From the NCBI RefSeq assembly GCF_003583765.1, contig NZ_QXQA01000001.1, positions 434,001 to 498,000 on the forward strand: a DNA stretch of 64,000 nucleotides, in the 5' to 3' direction. Below the pieces are notes generated by a model. The model saw only the letters and a program-made list of their open reading frames with translations, searched no databases and was not told where the DNA came from. The translations under genes were made by a program, and so were the position numbers. Source of the stretch: Paenibacillus nanensis. GTDB taxonomy: Bacteria; Bacillota; Bacilli; Paenibacillales; Paenibacillaceae. Positions 47,804 through 56,422 of the stretch are shown one piece after another (position 1 is the stretch's first letter; the number at the start of each line of letters is the position of its first letter).

Positions 47804-49543
47804 ATGAATCCATTATTAAAAGTCAATCATCTGTCGGTTTCTTTCTTTTCAAGGGATAAGGAAGTGGAAGCGGTACGGGATGTCAGCTTCGAGGTAAGGG
47901 AAGGGGAGACGCTGGGCATCGTCGGCGAATCGGGAAGCGGCAAAAGCGTAACCGCGCGGACGATTATGCGTCTTCTGCCGTCGCCGCCGTCTATGGTCAA
48001 GGGCGGCGAGGTGCTCTTTAAGGGGCAGAACCTTGCGGACAAAACCGATTTGGAAATGGAAAGCATACGCGGCAAAGATATCGGGATGATCTTCCAGGAC
48101 CCGATGTCCTCCCTGAATCCGACGATGCGAATCGGCGCGCAAATCGAGGAGAGCCTGATCAAGCACAGAAAGCTGTCCAAGGCGGAGGCGCGCCGGGAGG
48201 CGATCGACATGCTGAAGCTGGTCGGCATCTCGAACAGCGAAACGCGTTATCATCAATATCCGCATGAGTTTTCCGGCGGCATGCGGCAGCGCGTCATGAT
48301 TGCGATTGCGCTGGCCTGCCGGCCGTCTCTGCTTATTGCGGACGAGCCTACGACTTCCCTGGACGTTACGATTCAAGCGCAAATTCTGCATCAAATGAAA
48401 GAGCTGCAGAAGCAGCTCGGCACCTCCATTATTTTAATTACCCATGATCTGGGGGTCGTGGCCGGCATGTGCGACCGCGTCGTCGTGATGAAAGACGGGG
48501 AAATCGTGGAGACGGGAACGACCGAACAAATCTTCGAGCGGGCGCAGCATCCTTATACGCAAAAGCTGCTGAACGCCCTGCCTCGTCTCGATGAACCGAA
48601 GAAGCCGAAGGCGGCGCCTGCCGTGCTGCGGGGAGAAGAGGAATTGCCGCTTCTCCAAGTCCGTTCCTTGAGGCAGCATTTCGATCTTGGCAAGGGTCAG
48701 GTCGTCAAAGCGGTTAACGACATCAGCTTTGATGTCCGGGCGGGGGAGACGCTGGGCGTTGTCGGGGAGTCGGGCAGCGGCAAATCGACGACCGGACGAA
48801 CCATTCTTCGTCTGCACGAGGCGACCGGGGGCGAGGTTCTCTATCGAGGGATTCCGCTTCAGCAGCTGAACCGGTCGGAATTGAAAAAGATGAGAAGGCA
48901 TATGGGCATGATCTTCCAGGATCCGTATGCTTCGCTTAATCCGCGTCTCCGTATCATGGACATCATCGGCGAGTCGCTTGATGTGCACGGACTCGTAACG
49001 GGAAAGCGGGAGCGCCAGAGACGAGTGGAGGAGCTGCTCGATATGGTCGGGCTGAATGCCTCCCACGCGATGCGCTATCCGCACGAGTTCTCGGGAGGGC
49101 AGCGCCAGCGGATCGGAATCGCGCGCACGCTTGCGGTTGAGCCGGAATTTATCGTGTGCGATGAGCCTTTGTCGGCGCTTGACGTATCCATTCAAGCGCA
49201 AATTGTAAAGCTGCTGGAGGAGCTTCAGCAGAGGCTTGGGCTGACGTATCTGTTTATCGCTCATGATCTGTCGATGGTGAAGCATATCAGCGACCGAGTC
49301 GCTGTTATGTATAAAGGCAAAATTGTGGAGCTGGCCGAAAGCGAGGAGCTTTATGAGAATCCGCTCCATCCATACACGAAATCGCTTCTTGCGGCGATAC
49401 CGGTGCCGGATCCTAGGATCGAGTCCCGGAAAAAGCCGTTTATTCATACGGAAGCGTCAAAGGCTGATCCATACGGTCTTGAACGTTCCGAGTTTGTGGA
49501 GGCGAAGGAAGGGCATTGGGTTGCTGTCGCTCAAGGCCAATAA
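47804..49543 (+). CDS. Fused DppD-DppF-type ABC ATPase
   Basis: The 579-residue protein is two complete peptide-importer ATPases in one chain. Domain 1 (about 5-260) has [29 protein letters not shown] and LITHDLGVV; domain 2 (about 285-555) has [32 protein letters not shown] and FIAHDLSMV. Both show the HPYT motif at their ends that is typical of OppD/OppF-type subunits ([12 protein letters not shown] and [12 protein letters not shown]). It should power the importer encoded on the opposite strand. Fused versions such as GsiA are known. The start ATG has a weak ribosome site GCGGGTGA. Confidence 0.94.
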   Translation: MNPLLKVNHLSVSFFSRDKEVEAVRDVSFEVREGETLGIVGESGSGKSVTARTIMRLLPSPPSMVKGGEVLFKGQNLADKTDLEMESIRGKDIGMIFQDPMSSLNPTMRIGAQIEESLIKHRKLSKAEARREAIDMLKLVGISNSETRYHQYPHEFSGGMRQRVMIAIALACRPSLLIADEPTTSLDVTIQAQILHQMKELQKQLGTSIILITHDLGVVAGMCDRVVVMKDGEIVETGTTEQIFERAQHPYTQKLLNALPRLDEPKKPKAAPAVLRGEEELPLLQVRSLRQHFDLGKGQVVKAVNDISFDVRAGETLGVVGESGSGKSTTGRTILRLHEATGGEVLYRGIPLQQLNRSELKKMRRHMGMIFQDPYASLNPRLRIMDIIGESLDVHGLVTGKRERQRRVEELLDMVGLNASHAMRYPHEFSGGQRQRIGIARTLAVEPEFIVCDEPLSALDVSIQAQIVKLLEELQQRLGLTYLFIAHDLSMVKHISDRVAVMYKGKIVELAESEELYENPLHPYTKSLLAAIPVPDPRIESRKKPFIHTEASKADPYGLERSEFVEAKEGHWVAVAQGQ

Positions 49544-49568
49544 TTAATAGAAGCGGAGCAAATGAGAG

Positions 49569-49606
49569 AACCGGCCGGCTGCGGCAGCAGCTGTCCGGTT
49601 TTTTTG
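49569..49606 (+). terminator. Terminator of the fused ATPase gene
   Basis: AACCGG (49569-49574) and CCGGTT (49595-49600) enclose further pairing (GCAGC/GCTG), followed by seven T. Confidence 0.8.
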
Positions 49607-49699
49607 CCGTTAACGGAGTAGAAACGATTGGTATATTGTGGATGAGCTAGTGTATAATGAGACCGTTCAAATGTAGAGGGATAGGTTAGGTGAATGTTC

Positions 49700-51139
49700 A
49701 TGAAGAAGTGGTTGGCCGTCGAGAACGGCTTTCTCTTGGCGGCAGTATGCATTGTTATCCCGTTATTGTTCGCGGGAACGTTTATCGGCGTGGCGGATAA
49801 CGGGGATTTTCTCCGGATTATGGGCTCGATCGGTCTGAACTATTATGCCGATGAGCCGTATGAGGATCGGTTTTTCGGGTATTCGCACGCTCTTTTTGCC
49901 TATGATACGTTTTTTAGAGGATTTTACCCGTCATCTCAACTGATTCTGGTCGTTACTGCAAGATTTATAGGCCGGATATTTAACGGCGACGCGTTCGATA
50001 TTCGCGTGCTGGGCGCTTTGTATGCGGCGCTTCTTATTGCGGCGGGATATATTTTGGTCAAATACAACAAATCAAAATCGCTAATCATCGGGTTGCTGCT
50101 GGCGATTCTGCTTTTGTTCGTGTTTTTCGATATCGCCTATTTGGCGTATTTCAATTCTTTGTTCGGGGAGCCGGTATCTCACTTGTCGTTATTGCTGACG
50201 ATGGCGCTTGGACTCATGCTGGTCGGACAGGAGAAGCCGTCCCGCAAGACGCTGGTTCTATTTTTTGCGTCCATCCTTTTCCTGGTCTGCGCCAAGACGC
50301 AAAACGCGCCGATCGGCATCGGATTTGCGCTTCTAGGCTTGCGGTATGCGGGATTGAGAGAGGACAGGCCATGGCGGAGGCTGGCGGCCGCTCTATCGGC
50401 GTTGACGGTTGTAGTATCCGTCGGCATGTACGCTGCGGCGCCTAAAGATTTTAAAGATATTAACATTTACCAGACGGTGTTTTTCGGAATATTGAATGAA
50501 TCGCCGGACGTGGAGGGAGATCTCGAGGAGCTGGGCTTGCCGGCAAGGCTGGCTGTGCTGGCCGGGACGAACTATTTCCAGTCCGATACGGCGATTAAAC
50601 AGAACGATCCTTCCTTGAAGGCGGATTTCTATGACCGGATCTCTCATCTCGATGTGCTATGGTTCTACATGAAGCATCCCGGGAGACTGATCGATAAGAT
50701 GGAATATGCCGCCGAGAATGGGATGAGCATACGGCCTTATTATTTAGGTAATTTCGAAAAAAGCGAAGGTAAGCCGTCCGGCGCATTATCCTATGCCTAC
50801 AGCGGCTGGAGCGAATTCAAGCGACACTATGTGCCCAATGAGCTGTGGTTTATTGTTCTTGTCTTCGCGCTTTACTTCACGGCAGCGGTATGGGAATGGG
50901 TTAGACGGCCCGACAGGAAGTCCCGGGTGGCGGCGGAATTGTTCGTATTACTCGGACTGACGGGAATCTTCAGCTTTCTTATCCCTATCGTGGGTGACGG
51001 ACAAGCGGATATGGGCAAGCATTTGTTTTTATTCAATGTCGTGTTCGATATGATGCTGGTGACAGCCGTAATATGGATTGCGCATCAAGTCATTTCCTTA
51101 TTTTTTCTACGCGAAAGAAATCGAGTTGCGGTACAATAG
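49700..51139 (+). CDS. Polytopic membrane protein, probable glycosyltransferase-C-like or exporter
   Basis: The 479-residue protein has about ten to eleven helices. After the first helix comes ADNGDFLRIMGSIG, a DxD-like loop placed as in GT-C glycosyltransferases, and a large extracytoplasmic region between helices 8 and 9 (about 265-395). The C-terminus is membrane-anchored and ends in a basic tail. The substrate is unknown, and another membrane-protein family is possible. The ATG at 49700 is chosen because AGGTGA lies 6 bases upstream; the ATG at 49694 touches it. The next gene on the same strand starts about 50 bases later. Confidence 0.65.
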   Translation: MKKWLAVENGFLLAAVCIVIPLLFAGTFIGVADNGDFLRIMGSIGLNYYADEPYEDRFFGYSHALFAYDTFFRGFYPSSQLILVVTARFIGRIFNGDAFDIRVLGALYAALLIAAGYILVKYNKSKSLIIGLLLAILLLFVFFDIAYLAYFNSLFGEPVSHLSLLLTMALGLMLVGQEKPSRKTLVLFFASILFLVCAKTQNAPIGIGFALLGLRYAGLREDRPWRRLAAALSALTVVVSVGMYAAAPKDFKDINIYQTVFFGILNESPDVEGDLEELGLPARLAVLAGTNYFQSDTAIKQNDPSLKADFYDRISHLDVLWFYMKHPGRLIDKMEYAAENGMSIRPYYLGNFEKSEGKPSGALSYAYSGWSEFKRHYVPNELWFIVLVFALYFTAAVWEWVRRPDRKSRVAAELFVLLGLTGIFSFLIPIVGDGQADMGKHLFLFNVVFDMMLVTAVIWIAHQVISLFFLRERNRVAVQ

Positions 51140-51187
51140 TCCTATCAATCGGCAGCAAGAGGCTGCACCGAGATATAGGAGGAAGAC

Positions 51188-51808
51188 ATGGAAACGCAAC
51201 AGAATCATGCTTTACCTGAAGAGAAAGATCTTTTTAAGCTGGACGGAGGGCGGATATTGCGGCTTCTTCGGGATCCGCTTTCGGCGCTGCGGCTGACCGA
51301 GAAGGAGTGGCTGTACGGGGTGCTGGGTCTTGTGGCATCGTTTATGGGATACCTGATATGGGTATTGCTGTTCGGAAGCAAGCTGACGGAGCTGATCTAC
51401 GGCTTCATGCCGTTCGGCGGATTGTTCGCGCCAAGCAGAATGAGCTTTGAAATGTTTAGCCGCATGTTCGGCATCGGGCTTCTCTCCAATGCCGCTTTGC
51501 TAGCGTCGCTGTGGCTGACAGGCTGGTGGAGGAGCGGGGCTCAGCCGTATTGGAAGGCGTTCCTGTCGCAGATCGGCGGTATTCAATATGCGATAGGGGC
51601 GGGAATGCTGGTTGCCGGCATCTTTTCGTTCAGCTTTTCGCTTTCTGTTCTTGTGCTGGGCATTTCGCTGCTGTCCTCGCTCGTGCTGTCGGTTCACGGC
51701 GGCGCGGAAGCAAGCGGGATAAGCAAAGAACGGATGTCATCGTATCTGGTCTTATCCGTTTCGCTTTATCTGGTTTTGTTAGGCGTTCTGATGAAACTTA
51801 TTTTTTAA
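51188..51808 (+). CDS. Small Yip1-like membrane protein of unknown function
   Basis: The 206-residue protein has five predicted helices (about 38-62, 95-115, 130-152, 154-170 and 185-204) preceded by a 35-residue soluble N-terminus with a conserved-looking DPLSALR motif. The topology resembles Yip1-family proteins. ATAGGAGGAAGAC precedes the ATG. It follows the previous membrane-protein gene closely and ends in a strong terminator, so the two probably form an operon. The role is unknown. Confidence 0.68.
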   Translation: METQQNHALPEEKDLFKLDGGRILRLLRDPLSALRLTEKEWLYGVLGLVASFMGYLIWVLLFGSKLTELIYGFMPFGGLFAPSRMSFEMFSRMFGIGLLSNAALLASLWLTGWWRSGAQPYWKAFLSQIGGIQYAIGAGMLVAGIFSFSFSLSVLVLGISLLSSLVLSVHGGAEASGISKERMSSYLVLSVSLYLVLLGVLMKLIF

Positions 51809-51815
51809 AATGGCA

Positions 51816-51857
51816 AGAGCTGATCCCGTCATATGCGGAGGTCGGCTCTTTTTTTTG
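51816..51857 (+). terminator. Terminator of the membrane-protein pair
   Basis: AGAGCTGA (51816-51823) and TCGGCTCT (51842-51849) pair around an 18-base loop with one G-T pair, followed by eight T. Confidence 0.82.
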
Positions 51858-51900
51858 TCACGAAAAATGACACGGTTACGGGGATCTGAACTGGTTTCTA

Positions 51901-51930
51901 TTGATATTGCACAAGGAGGTCCCCTATTTT
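51901..51930 (+). promoter_or_regulatory. Possible promoter and leader of the NMT1/THI5-type importer
   Basis: TTGATA (51901-51906) and TATTTT (51925-51930) are 18 bases apart. Just upstream an inverted element TGTCA...TGACA (51857-51873) could be an operator. Within the leader is a full-consensus ribosome site AAGGAGGT (51913-51920) not attached to any gene with a normal start. No TPP or FMN riboswitch pattern is visible. Confidence 0.35.
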
Positions 51931-52021
51931 TAGCGATTCTATCTATTGTTCGTTCGGGATGCCGGATGATAACATGTCACTAAAGTTAACATGAGGTGCG
52001 AATGGATGGGGGAGTGACGTG

Positions 52022-52816
52022 ATGGGGAATACCGAACAATCTAGCCTTGTAGCCTTTAACCATGTCGGCAAAATATACAATACGGGCACTATTGCCCTAA
52101 AGGACGTCCATTTCGGCATCAAGGAAGGCGAGTTCATCAGCTTCTTGGGCCCATCCGGCTGCGGCAAGTCGACGGCGCTGCGTATGGTTGCCGGTCTGGA
52201 GGATGCGACGACGGGGAGCGTGCTCGTGGACGGCAAGGAGCCGAAGCGGGTGATCCGCGAATCGAACGATATCGCTTTTGTGTTCCAGGAAGCGAATCTG
52301 CTTCCTTGGCGAACCGTCCAAGAGAACGTAATCCTCCCGCTTGAGCTGCGAGGCGGAAGCGCGAAGGAGCATAAAGCGGAAGCGCTGCGGGTGCTGGAGA
52401 TGGTGGGCCTGAAGGATTACGTGAAGGCCTATCCAAGACAGCTGTCCGGCGGCATGAAGATGAGGGTTTCAATTGCCCGTGCGCTTGCGGCGCGGCCAAA
52501 GCTGCTGCTGATGGATGAACCGTTCGCCGCGCTGGATGAAATAACAAGACAAACGCTGCAGATGGAGCTGCTGGATATTTGGCAGCGCGAAAAGATGACG
52601 GTATTGTTCGTTACGCACAACGTGTTTGAAGCGGTTCTGCTGTCGTCCCAAATCGCGGTGATGTCGGCAAGGCCCGGAAGACTGTCCGCGCTGATCGATG
52701 TGGAGCTGCCATATCCGAGAACGCTTAGTATGCGCACGGAGCGGTCCTTTGGAGAGTACGTTGAGCTTGCTTCTACTTATTTGGAACACGGTGCCTTGCA
52801 GAAGGAGTTGGGATAA
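52022..52816 (+). CDS. ABC importer ATPase (SsuB/ThiZ-type)
   Basis: The 264-residue ATPase has Walker A GPSGCGKST, the Q-loop region VFQEANLLPW, signature LSGGMKMR (a variant of LSGGQ/MxxR as found in this subfamily), Walker B LLLMDEPFAALD and the H-loop VTHNVFEAV. It energises import through the following permease of an NMT1/THI5-like substrate. GGGGGAG lies 7 bases before the ATG; a GTG directly before it is less likely. The gene overlaps the permease start (TAATG). Confidence 0.93.
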   Translation: MGNTEQSSLVAFNHVGKIYNTGTIALKDVHFGIKEGEFISFLGPSGCGKSTALRMVAGLEDATTGSVLVDGKEPKRVIRESNDIAFVFQEANLLPWRTVQENVILPLELRGGSAKEHKAEALRVLEMVGLKDYVKAYPRQLSGGMKMRVSIARALAARPKLLLMDEPFAALDEITRQTLQMELLDIWQREKMTVLFVTHNVFEAVLLSSQIAVMSARPGRLSALIDVELPYPRTLSMRTERSFGEYVELASTYLEHGALQKELG

Positions 52817-53670
52817 TGGCAGCTACTATGGAAACGCTGAAGACGGGCGCGGCGGAGGCCGCTAGAAAGCCGAGGGGAGGCTTTCGCCGTACTTTCCTCA
52901 ACTATTATGCAGGCCCGATTACCGCGTTCCTCATCGTGATAGCGTTATGGGAATTGGTTCCTTTATGGCTGGGCATGAAGCCGTTTATTTTACCGAAACC
53001 GACGGATGTGCTGAAAGCGGCCGCGGAGGATTGGCGTATTCTGTGGGAAGCCGTACGGATTACGGTCGTTGAATCGGTCATCGGCTTCCTGCTAAGCGCT
53101 GTTATCGGCATCGCGGTTTCCGTGCTGCTCGCCAGCTCACTGGTTCTCGAACGAAGCATCTATCCGTATGCGATTATTCTTCAGACCATTCCGGTCGTCG
53201 CGGTAGCGCCTCTAGTGGTGATCTGGTTCGGAGCGGGATATAACTCGATCGTCGTCATCGCCTTCTTAATCGGCTTCTTCCCGGTTATATCGAATACGCT
53301 CATGGGTCTAAATTCCGTAGACCGCAGCATGGATGAGCTGTTTACGCTGTACAATTCCTCGAAATGGCAAAAGATGTGGAAGCTGAGGCTGCCCTCGGCA
53401 ATGCCTTACATGATGGCAGGTCTCAAAATTTCGTGCACCCTATCCATTGTCGGCGTCATCGTAGGCGAATACGTCGCGGGGATCGGCGGCGGAAAAGGCG
53501 GACTGGGGTATGCGATTACGATCGCCGCCGTCCAGATGAAGACGCCGTTCCTATTCGCATGCGGCATCGCGGCAGCTATTCTCGGCATTGCCTTCTATCT
53601 CGTTGTGAATATGATCGCGAACCGGGTGCTCGGTTCTTGGCACGAATCGGCGATGAAGACAAGAAGATAA
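52816..53670 (+). CDS. ABC importer permease (SsuC/ThiX-type)
   Basis: The 284-residue permease has six helices and the EAA-type loop of this family, with conserved segments IPVVAVAPLVVIWFGAGYNS and FFPVISNTLMGLNSVD. It starts within the stop codon of the ATPase gene, so translation is coupled. It forms the membrane channel for the binding protein encoded next. The substrate may be a pyrimidine, a thiamine or riboflavin precursor or a sulfonate, as all occur in this transporter class. Confidence 0.93.
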   Translation: MAATMETLKTGAAEAARKPRGGFRRTFLNYYAGPITAFLIVIALWELVPLWLGMKPFILPKPTDVLKAAAEDWRILWEAVRITVVESVIGFLLSAVIGIAVSVLLASSLVLERSIYPYAIILQTIPVVAVAPLVVIWFGAGYNSIVVIAFLIGFFPVISNTLMGLNSVDRSMDELFTLYNSSKWQKMWKLRLPSAMPYMMAGLKISCTLSIVGVIVGEYVAGIGGGKGGLGYAITIAAVQMKTPFLFACGIAAAILGIAFYLVVNMIANRVLGSWHESAMKTRR

Positions 53671-53699
53671 ATAGAAGAAAAAGTGGAGGAGAAACAAAC

Positions 53700-54755
53700 A
53701 TGAACAAAGGGATGAAGCTTGGGGGATTGGCTTTAACGGTATTGCTGATGGCGGTTATCACGGCATGCGGCGGCGGTAACGGCGGGAATTCGCCGGCGGC
53801 GACGGCTTCAGAGGAGCCGAGCGCAGCGCCGACTGCGGCTGCGGAAGCTTCTGCTCCGCCTGCTGAATTGAAGAAGGCTAAAATCGTGTTGAACTGGTTT
53901 CCGAAAGCGCAGCACGGCGGCGTATACGCGGCGAAGGAGCAAGGCATTTTCGAGCAAAACGGATTTGATGTTACGGTCGAGCCGGGCGGTCCTCAAGTAT
54001 CGGCCGTGCAAATCGTCGCTTCGGGCAATGCCGAGTTCGGGCTGGCGCACGCCGATCAAATTGTCATTGCCAAAAACCAAGGCATCGACCTGGTCGTTGT
54101 AGCGGCAGCTCTGCAAGGAAGCCCGCAGGCATTCATGTTCCAAGAGGATGTCGCCATTGACGGCTTCGAGGACCTGAACGGAAGAACGGTGTTCATCCAA
54201 CCGGGCATTACGTATTGGGATTATTTGAAGAAGCAGTATGACCTAAGCGGCGTCAAAGAAATGACGTATACCGGTCAGCATGTGAACTTCCTGGCCGATC
54301 CCGAATCCGTTACGCAGTCCTTCGTGACGTCGGAGCCGTTCTTCATGGAGAAGGAAGGCGTCAAGGTGAAGACGCTCCTCGTCTCGGAATCCGGTTACAA
54401 CCCCTATAACGTCGTGCTGTTTGTGACGAAGGACTATCTGGACAACAACCGGGATACGGTAGCGGGCTTCGTGAAAGCTTTCTCCGAAGGCTGGATGTCC
54501 TATAAAGATACATCCGCCGAGGTGAATAAGGCGATCTTCGAGGCGAATCCGAACATTGCGCTCGACGCGATCGGATTCGAGGATGAAGCGCAAAGAGAAT
54601 TTGTTTACGGCGGCGACGCGGCTGAGCATGGCTTCGGTTATATGACGGAAGAGCGATGGTCCACGCTCATCGATCAGCTCGCCGAGCTCGGCCTTCTGAA
54701 GGAAAAGTTTGCCACGAGCGAAATTTTTACAACGGAGTTTTTGCCAGGCCAATAA
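53700..54755 (+). CDS. NMT1/THI5-like binding lipoprotein
   Basis: The 351-residue lipoprotein has a lipobox ITACG (Cys24), a Ser/Ala-rich linker (residues 32-60) and a family NMT1/THI5 domain: IVLNWFPKAQHGGVYAAKEQ is the typical beginning, followed by QIVASGNAEFGLAHADQ and TSEPFF. Relatives bind formylaminopyrimidine (ThiY), riboflavin or related aromatic ligands. GGAGGAG lies 8 bases before the ATG; the longer frame into the permease gene is a shadow. A strong terminator follows. The substrate is not determined by sequence. Confidence 0.88.
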   Translation: MNKGMKLGGLALTVLLMAVITACGGGNGGNSPAATASEEPSAAPTAAAEASAPPAELKKAKIVLNWFPKAQHGGVYAAKEQGIFEQNGFDVTVEPGGPQVSAVQIVASGNAEFGLAHADQIVIAKNQGIDLVVVAAALQGSPQAFMFQEDVAIDGFEDLNGRTVFIQPGITYWDYLKKQYDLSGVKEMTYTGQHVNFLADPESVTQSFVTSEPFFMEKEGVKVKTLLVSESGYNPYNVVLFVTKDYLDNNRDTVAGFVKAFSEGWMSYKDTSAEVNKAIFEANPNIALDAIGFEDEAQREFVYGGDAAEHGFGYMTEERWSTLIDQLAELGLLKEKFATSEIFTTEFLPGQ

Positions 54756-54773
54756 CGGCAGCCTCTCCATATA

Positions 54774-54806
54774 GAAAGCCCTGCTTCTTTTTGAAGCAGG
54801 GCTTTC
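54774..54806. terminator. Terminator of the NMT1/THI5-type importer operon
   Basis: GAAAGCCCTGCTTC (54774-54787) pairs perfectly over 14 bp with GAAGCAGGGCTTTC (54793-54806) around five T. Confidence 0.9.
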
Positions 54807-54886
54807 CCACATTATTCCTTTTTATTGAAAGACTCTGCCGCATCGGCTAAACTAGAGTTGTGTATGGAAAGGAATGAAGATCGAGC

Positions 54887-55534
54887 ATGAAAAGATTGTT
54901 AAGCGCTTTCTCGGCATCGATTACGATAGTAAAGGAACATATTTCGGGAGAGTATCTCTTTTTACTAACGGATAATGAGGGAAAGCTGGCAGCGATGGAT
55001 TATAACCCGGGAATGGAAGAGTCCATCCGCAATTCGTCCCTTCGGCTGGGCCACGACTTTTCGGTCGAGCATAGCGGAGTGAACGCGATATCCGAAGCGA
55101 TGGCGACGCAAGGTCCCGTCTATTTGACGCCTGAGCAGCATGAAAGCCCGTATTTCCGAAGCTGGCATTGCTTTGCGACTCCTCTCATTGTAGAAGGCAA
55201 GCTGGTCGGCTATTTGGATGTGTCGACGATTAATGAGGAGATGAAAGGCGAGCTGATCGCGATCGCCAAGCTTATATCGATCCATATGCTTAACTGCTAT
55301 GCGAGTTCAGCCCCTGCAAGGGACACTGGAGCTGGCGAGGAGCCGGTTTTGTCGGAGCGGCAATTGGATGTGCTGAAGCTTATTTCGGAGGGGCAGACGG
55401 TGAAGTCGATCGCCCTTAAGCTGCATATTAAGGAGAGCACGGTCAATCATCATAAAAAAGTGATCTTTGAGAAGCTTGGGGTCCAGTCAAGCGCGGAGGC
55501 GGTTCGGATCGCCAGTCAGCTGCAGGTGCTGTAA
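54887..55534 (+). CDS. GAF-LuxR transcriptional regulator
   Basis: The 215-residue protein has an N-terminal GAF-like sensing domain (residues 15-140, with VEHSGVNAISEAM and a cysteine in RSWHCFATPLIVEGKLVGYLD, similar to the sensor of AcoR/XylR-type activators) and a C-terminal LuxR helix-turn-helix (LSERQLDVLKLISEGQTVKSIA, about residues 155-176, then STVNHHKKVIFEKLGV). It lacks a receiver domain and a sigma-54 domain. AAAGGAATG precedes the ATG. Its position after an NMT1/THI5-like importer suggests it may sense the imported ligand, but there is a terminator between them. Confidence 0.85.
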   Translation: MKRLLSAFSASITIVKEHISGEYLFLLTDNEGKLAAMDYNPGMEESIRNSSLRLGHDFSVEHSGVNAISEAMATQGPVYLTPEQHESPYFRSWHCFATPLIVEGKLVGYLDVSTINEEMKGELIAIAKLISIHMLNCYASSAPARDTGAGEEPVLSERQLDVLKLISEGQTVKSIALKLHIKESTVNHHKKVIFEKLGVQSSAEAVRIASQLQVL

Positions 55535-55628
55535 GCGCAACTAGTAGTTTCCTATAGGTGGAAAAGATGGCTTCCTGTTGTTAAACTGTTCTGGTGTTTC
55601 AAAAACTAGAGCAAACAGGAGGAAGATG

Positions 55629-56279
55629 ATGTACAAGAAAAAAGCATTTGCGCTGGGACTGGTTCTGGCGCTGGTGGCCATTTTCGCCGCGGCTTGCGGC
55701 GGCGCAGACAAGGAGAAAGTGATAAGCTTAGGCACAACTTCAAGCGGCAGTTATACGAACGATTATTTCGGCGTAACGATCAAATTCCCATCCGAATGGG
55801 AAACGCAAGATATGGAGACGATGAATCAGCTGTCTGAAGCGGGAGCCGAGCTGATCGCGGGAGATGACGAGGAGATGAAGGAAAGCCTCGACCTGTCCCA
55901 GGCGAAGACGCTCAATCTTCTGATGGCGTCCAAATACCCGATGGACAGCGCTCAGCCTAACCCGTCGATCATTGTCGTCGGCGAGAAAGTCAGCTTGCTT
56001 CAAGGCGTGAAGGACGGCCAGGATTACCTGGAAGCTTCGCAAGAGCTGATGGCGCAAGCCGGGCTGCCTTATGACTTCAAGGAGATCGAAACGAAGGATA
56101 TCGGCGGCAAGAAGTTCCACCTCATGGAAGCGACGATTTCGGAGGGCGACCTGTCGCTGTCGCAGGTGTATTACAGCACGATTATTGACGGATACGCTTT
56201 TAATATGATCACGACGTACGTCGATGAGGAGACGAAATCGCAAGTCGAAGACATAATCGATTCTGTCACATTCAAATAA
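55629..56279 (+). CDS. Secreted lipoprotein with PsbP/Mog1-like domain
   Basis: The 216-residue lipoprotein has a lipobox AAACG (Cys21) and an extracytoplasmic alpha-beta domain beginning YTNDYFGVTIKFPSEWETQD, a pattern of PsbP/Mog1-like bacterial domains. No catalytic motif is apparent. AGGAGG lies 6 bases before the ATG at 55629, and the ATG at 55626 is too close. It is a single-gene unit with its own terminator. Function is unknown. Confidence 0.8.
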   Translation: MYKKKAFALGLVLALVAIFAAACGGADKEKVISLGTTSSGSYTNDYFGVTIKFPSEWETQDMETMNQLSEAGAELIAGDDEEMKESLDLSQAKTLNLLMASKYPMDSAQPNPSIIVVGEKVSLLQGVKDGQDYLEASQELMAQAGLPYDFKEIETKDIGGKKFHLMEATISEGDLSLSQVYYSTIIDGYAFNMITTYVDEETKSQVEDIIDSVTFK

Positions 56280-56286
56280 GCGCGAG

Positions 56287-56312
56287 CCGGCCGGAGACGG
56301 GCCGGTTTTTTT
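56287..56312 (+). terminator. Terminator of the lipoprotein gene
   Basis: CCGGCC (56287-56292) and GGCCGG (56300-56305) pair around a seven-base loop, followed by seven T. Confidence 0.85.
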
Positions 56313-56353
56313 GCGTTGTTATGGCATAATTGGCTATGCTGCTGAAATAGTCA

Positions 56354-56382
56354 TTGCAAGGATAGGCGGATACAAGTATTCT
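56354..56382 (+). promoter_or_regulatory. Sigma-A promoter of the symporter gene
   Basis: TTGCAA (56354-56359) and TATTCT (56377-56382) are 17 bases apart, 40 bases before the ATG. Confidence 0.55.
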
Positions 56383-56422
56383 GGATAAAGATGGTTATTT
56401 CAGTTGAGAAGGGGCGCAGGAT

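Noticed and set aside
51858..52018. Possible TPP or FMN riboswitch before the NMT1/THI5 importer
   Set aside because: None of the conserved riboswitch blocks (such as CTGAGA or the FMN RFN core) is present.
53364..53699. N-terminal extension of the NMT1/THI5 lipoprotein frame
   Set aside because: It lies inside the permease gene; the lipobox and ribosome site place the real start at 53700.
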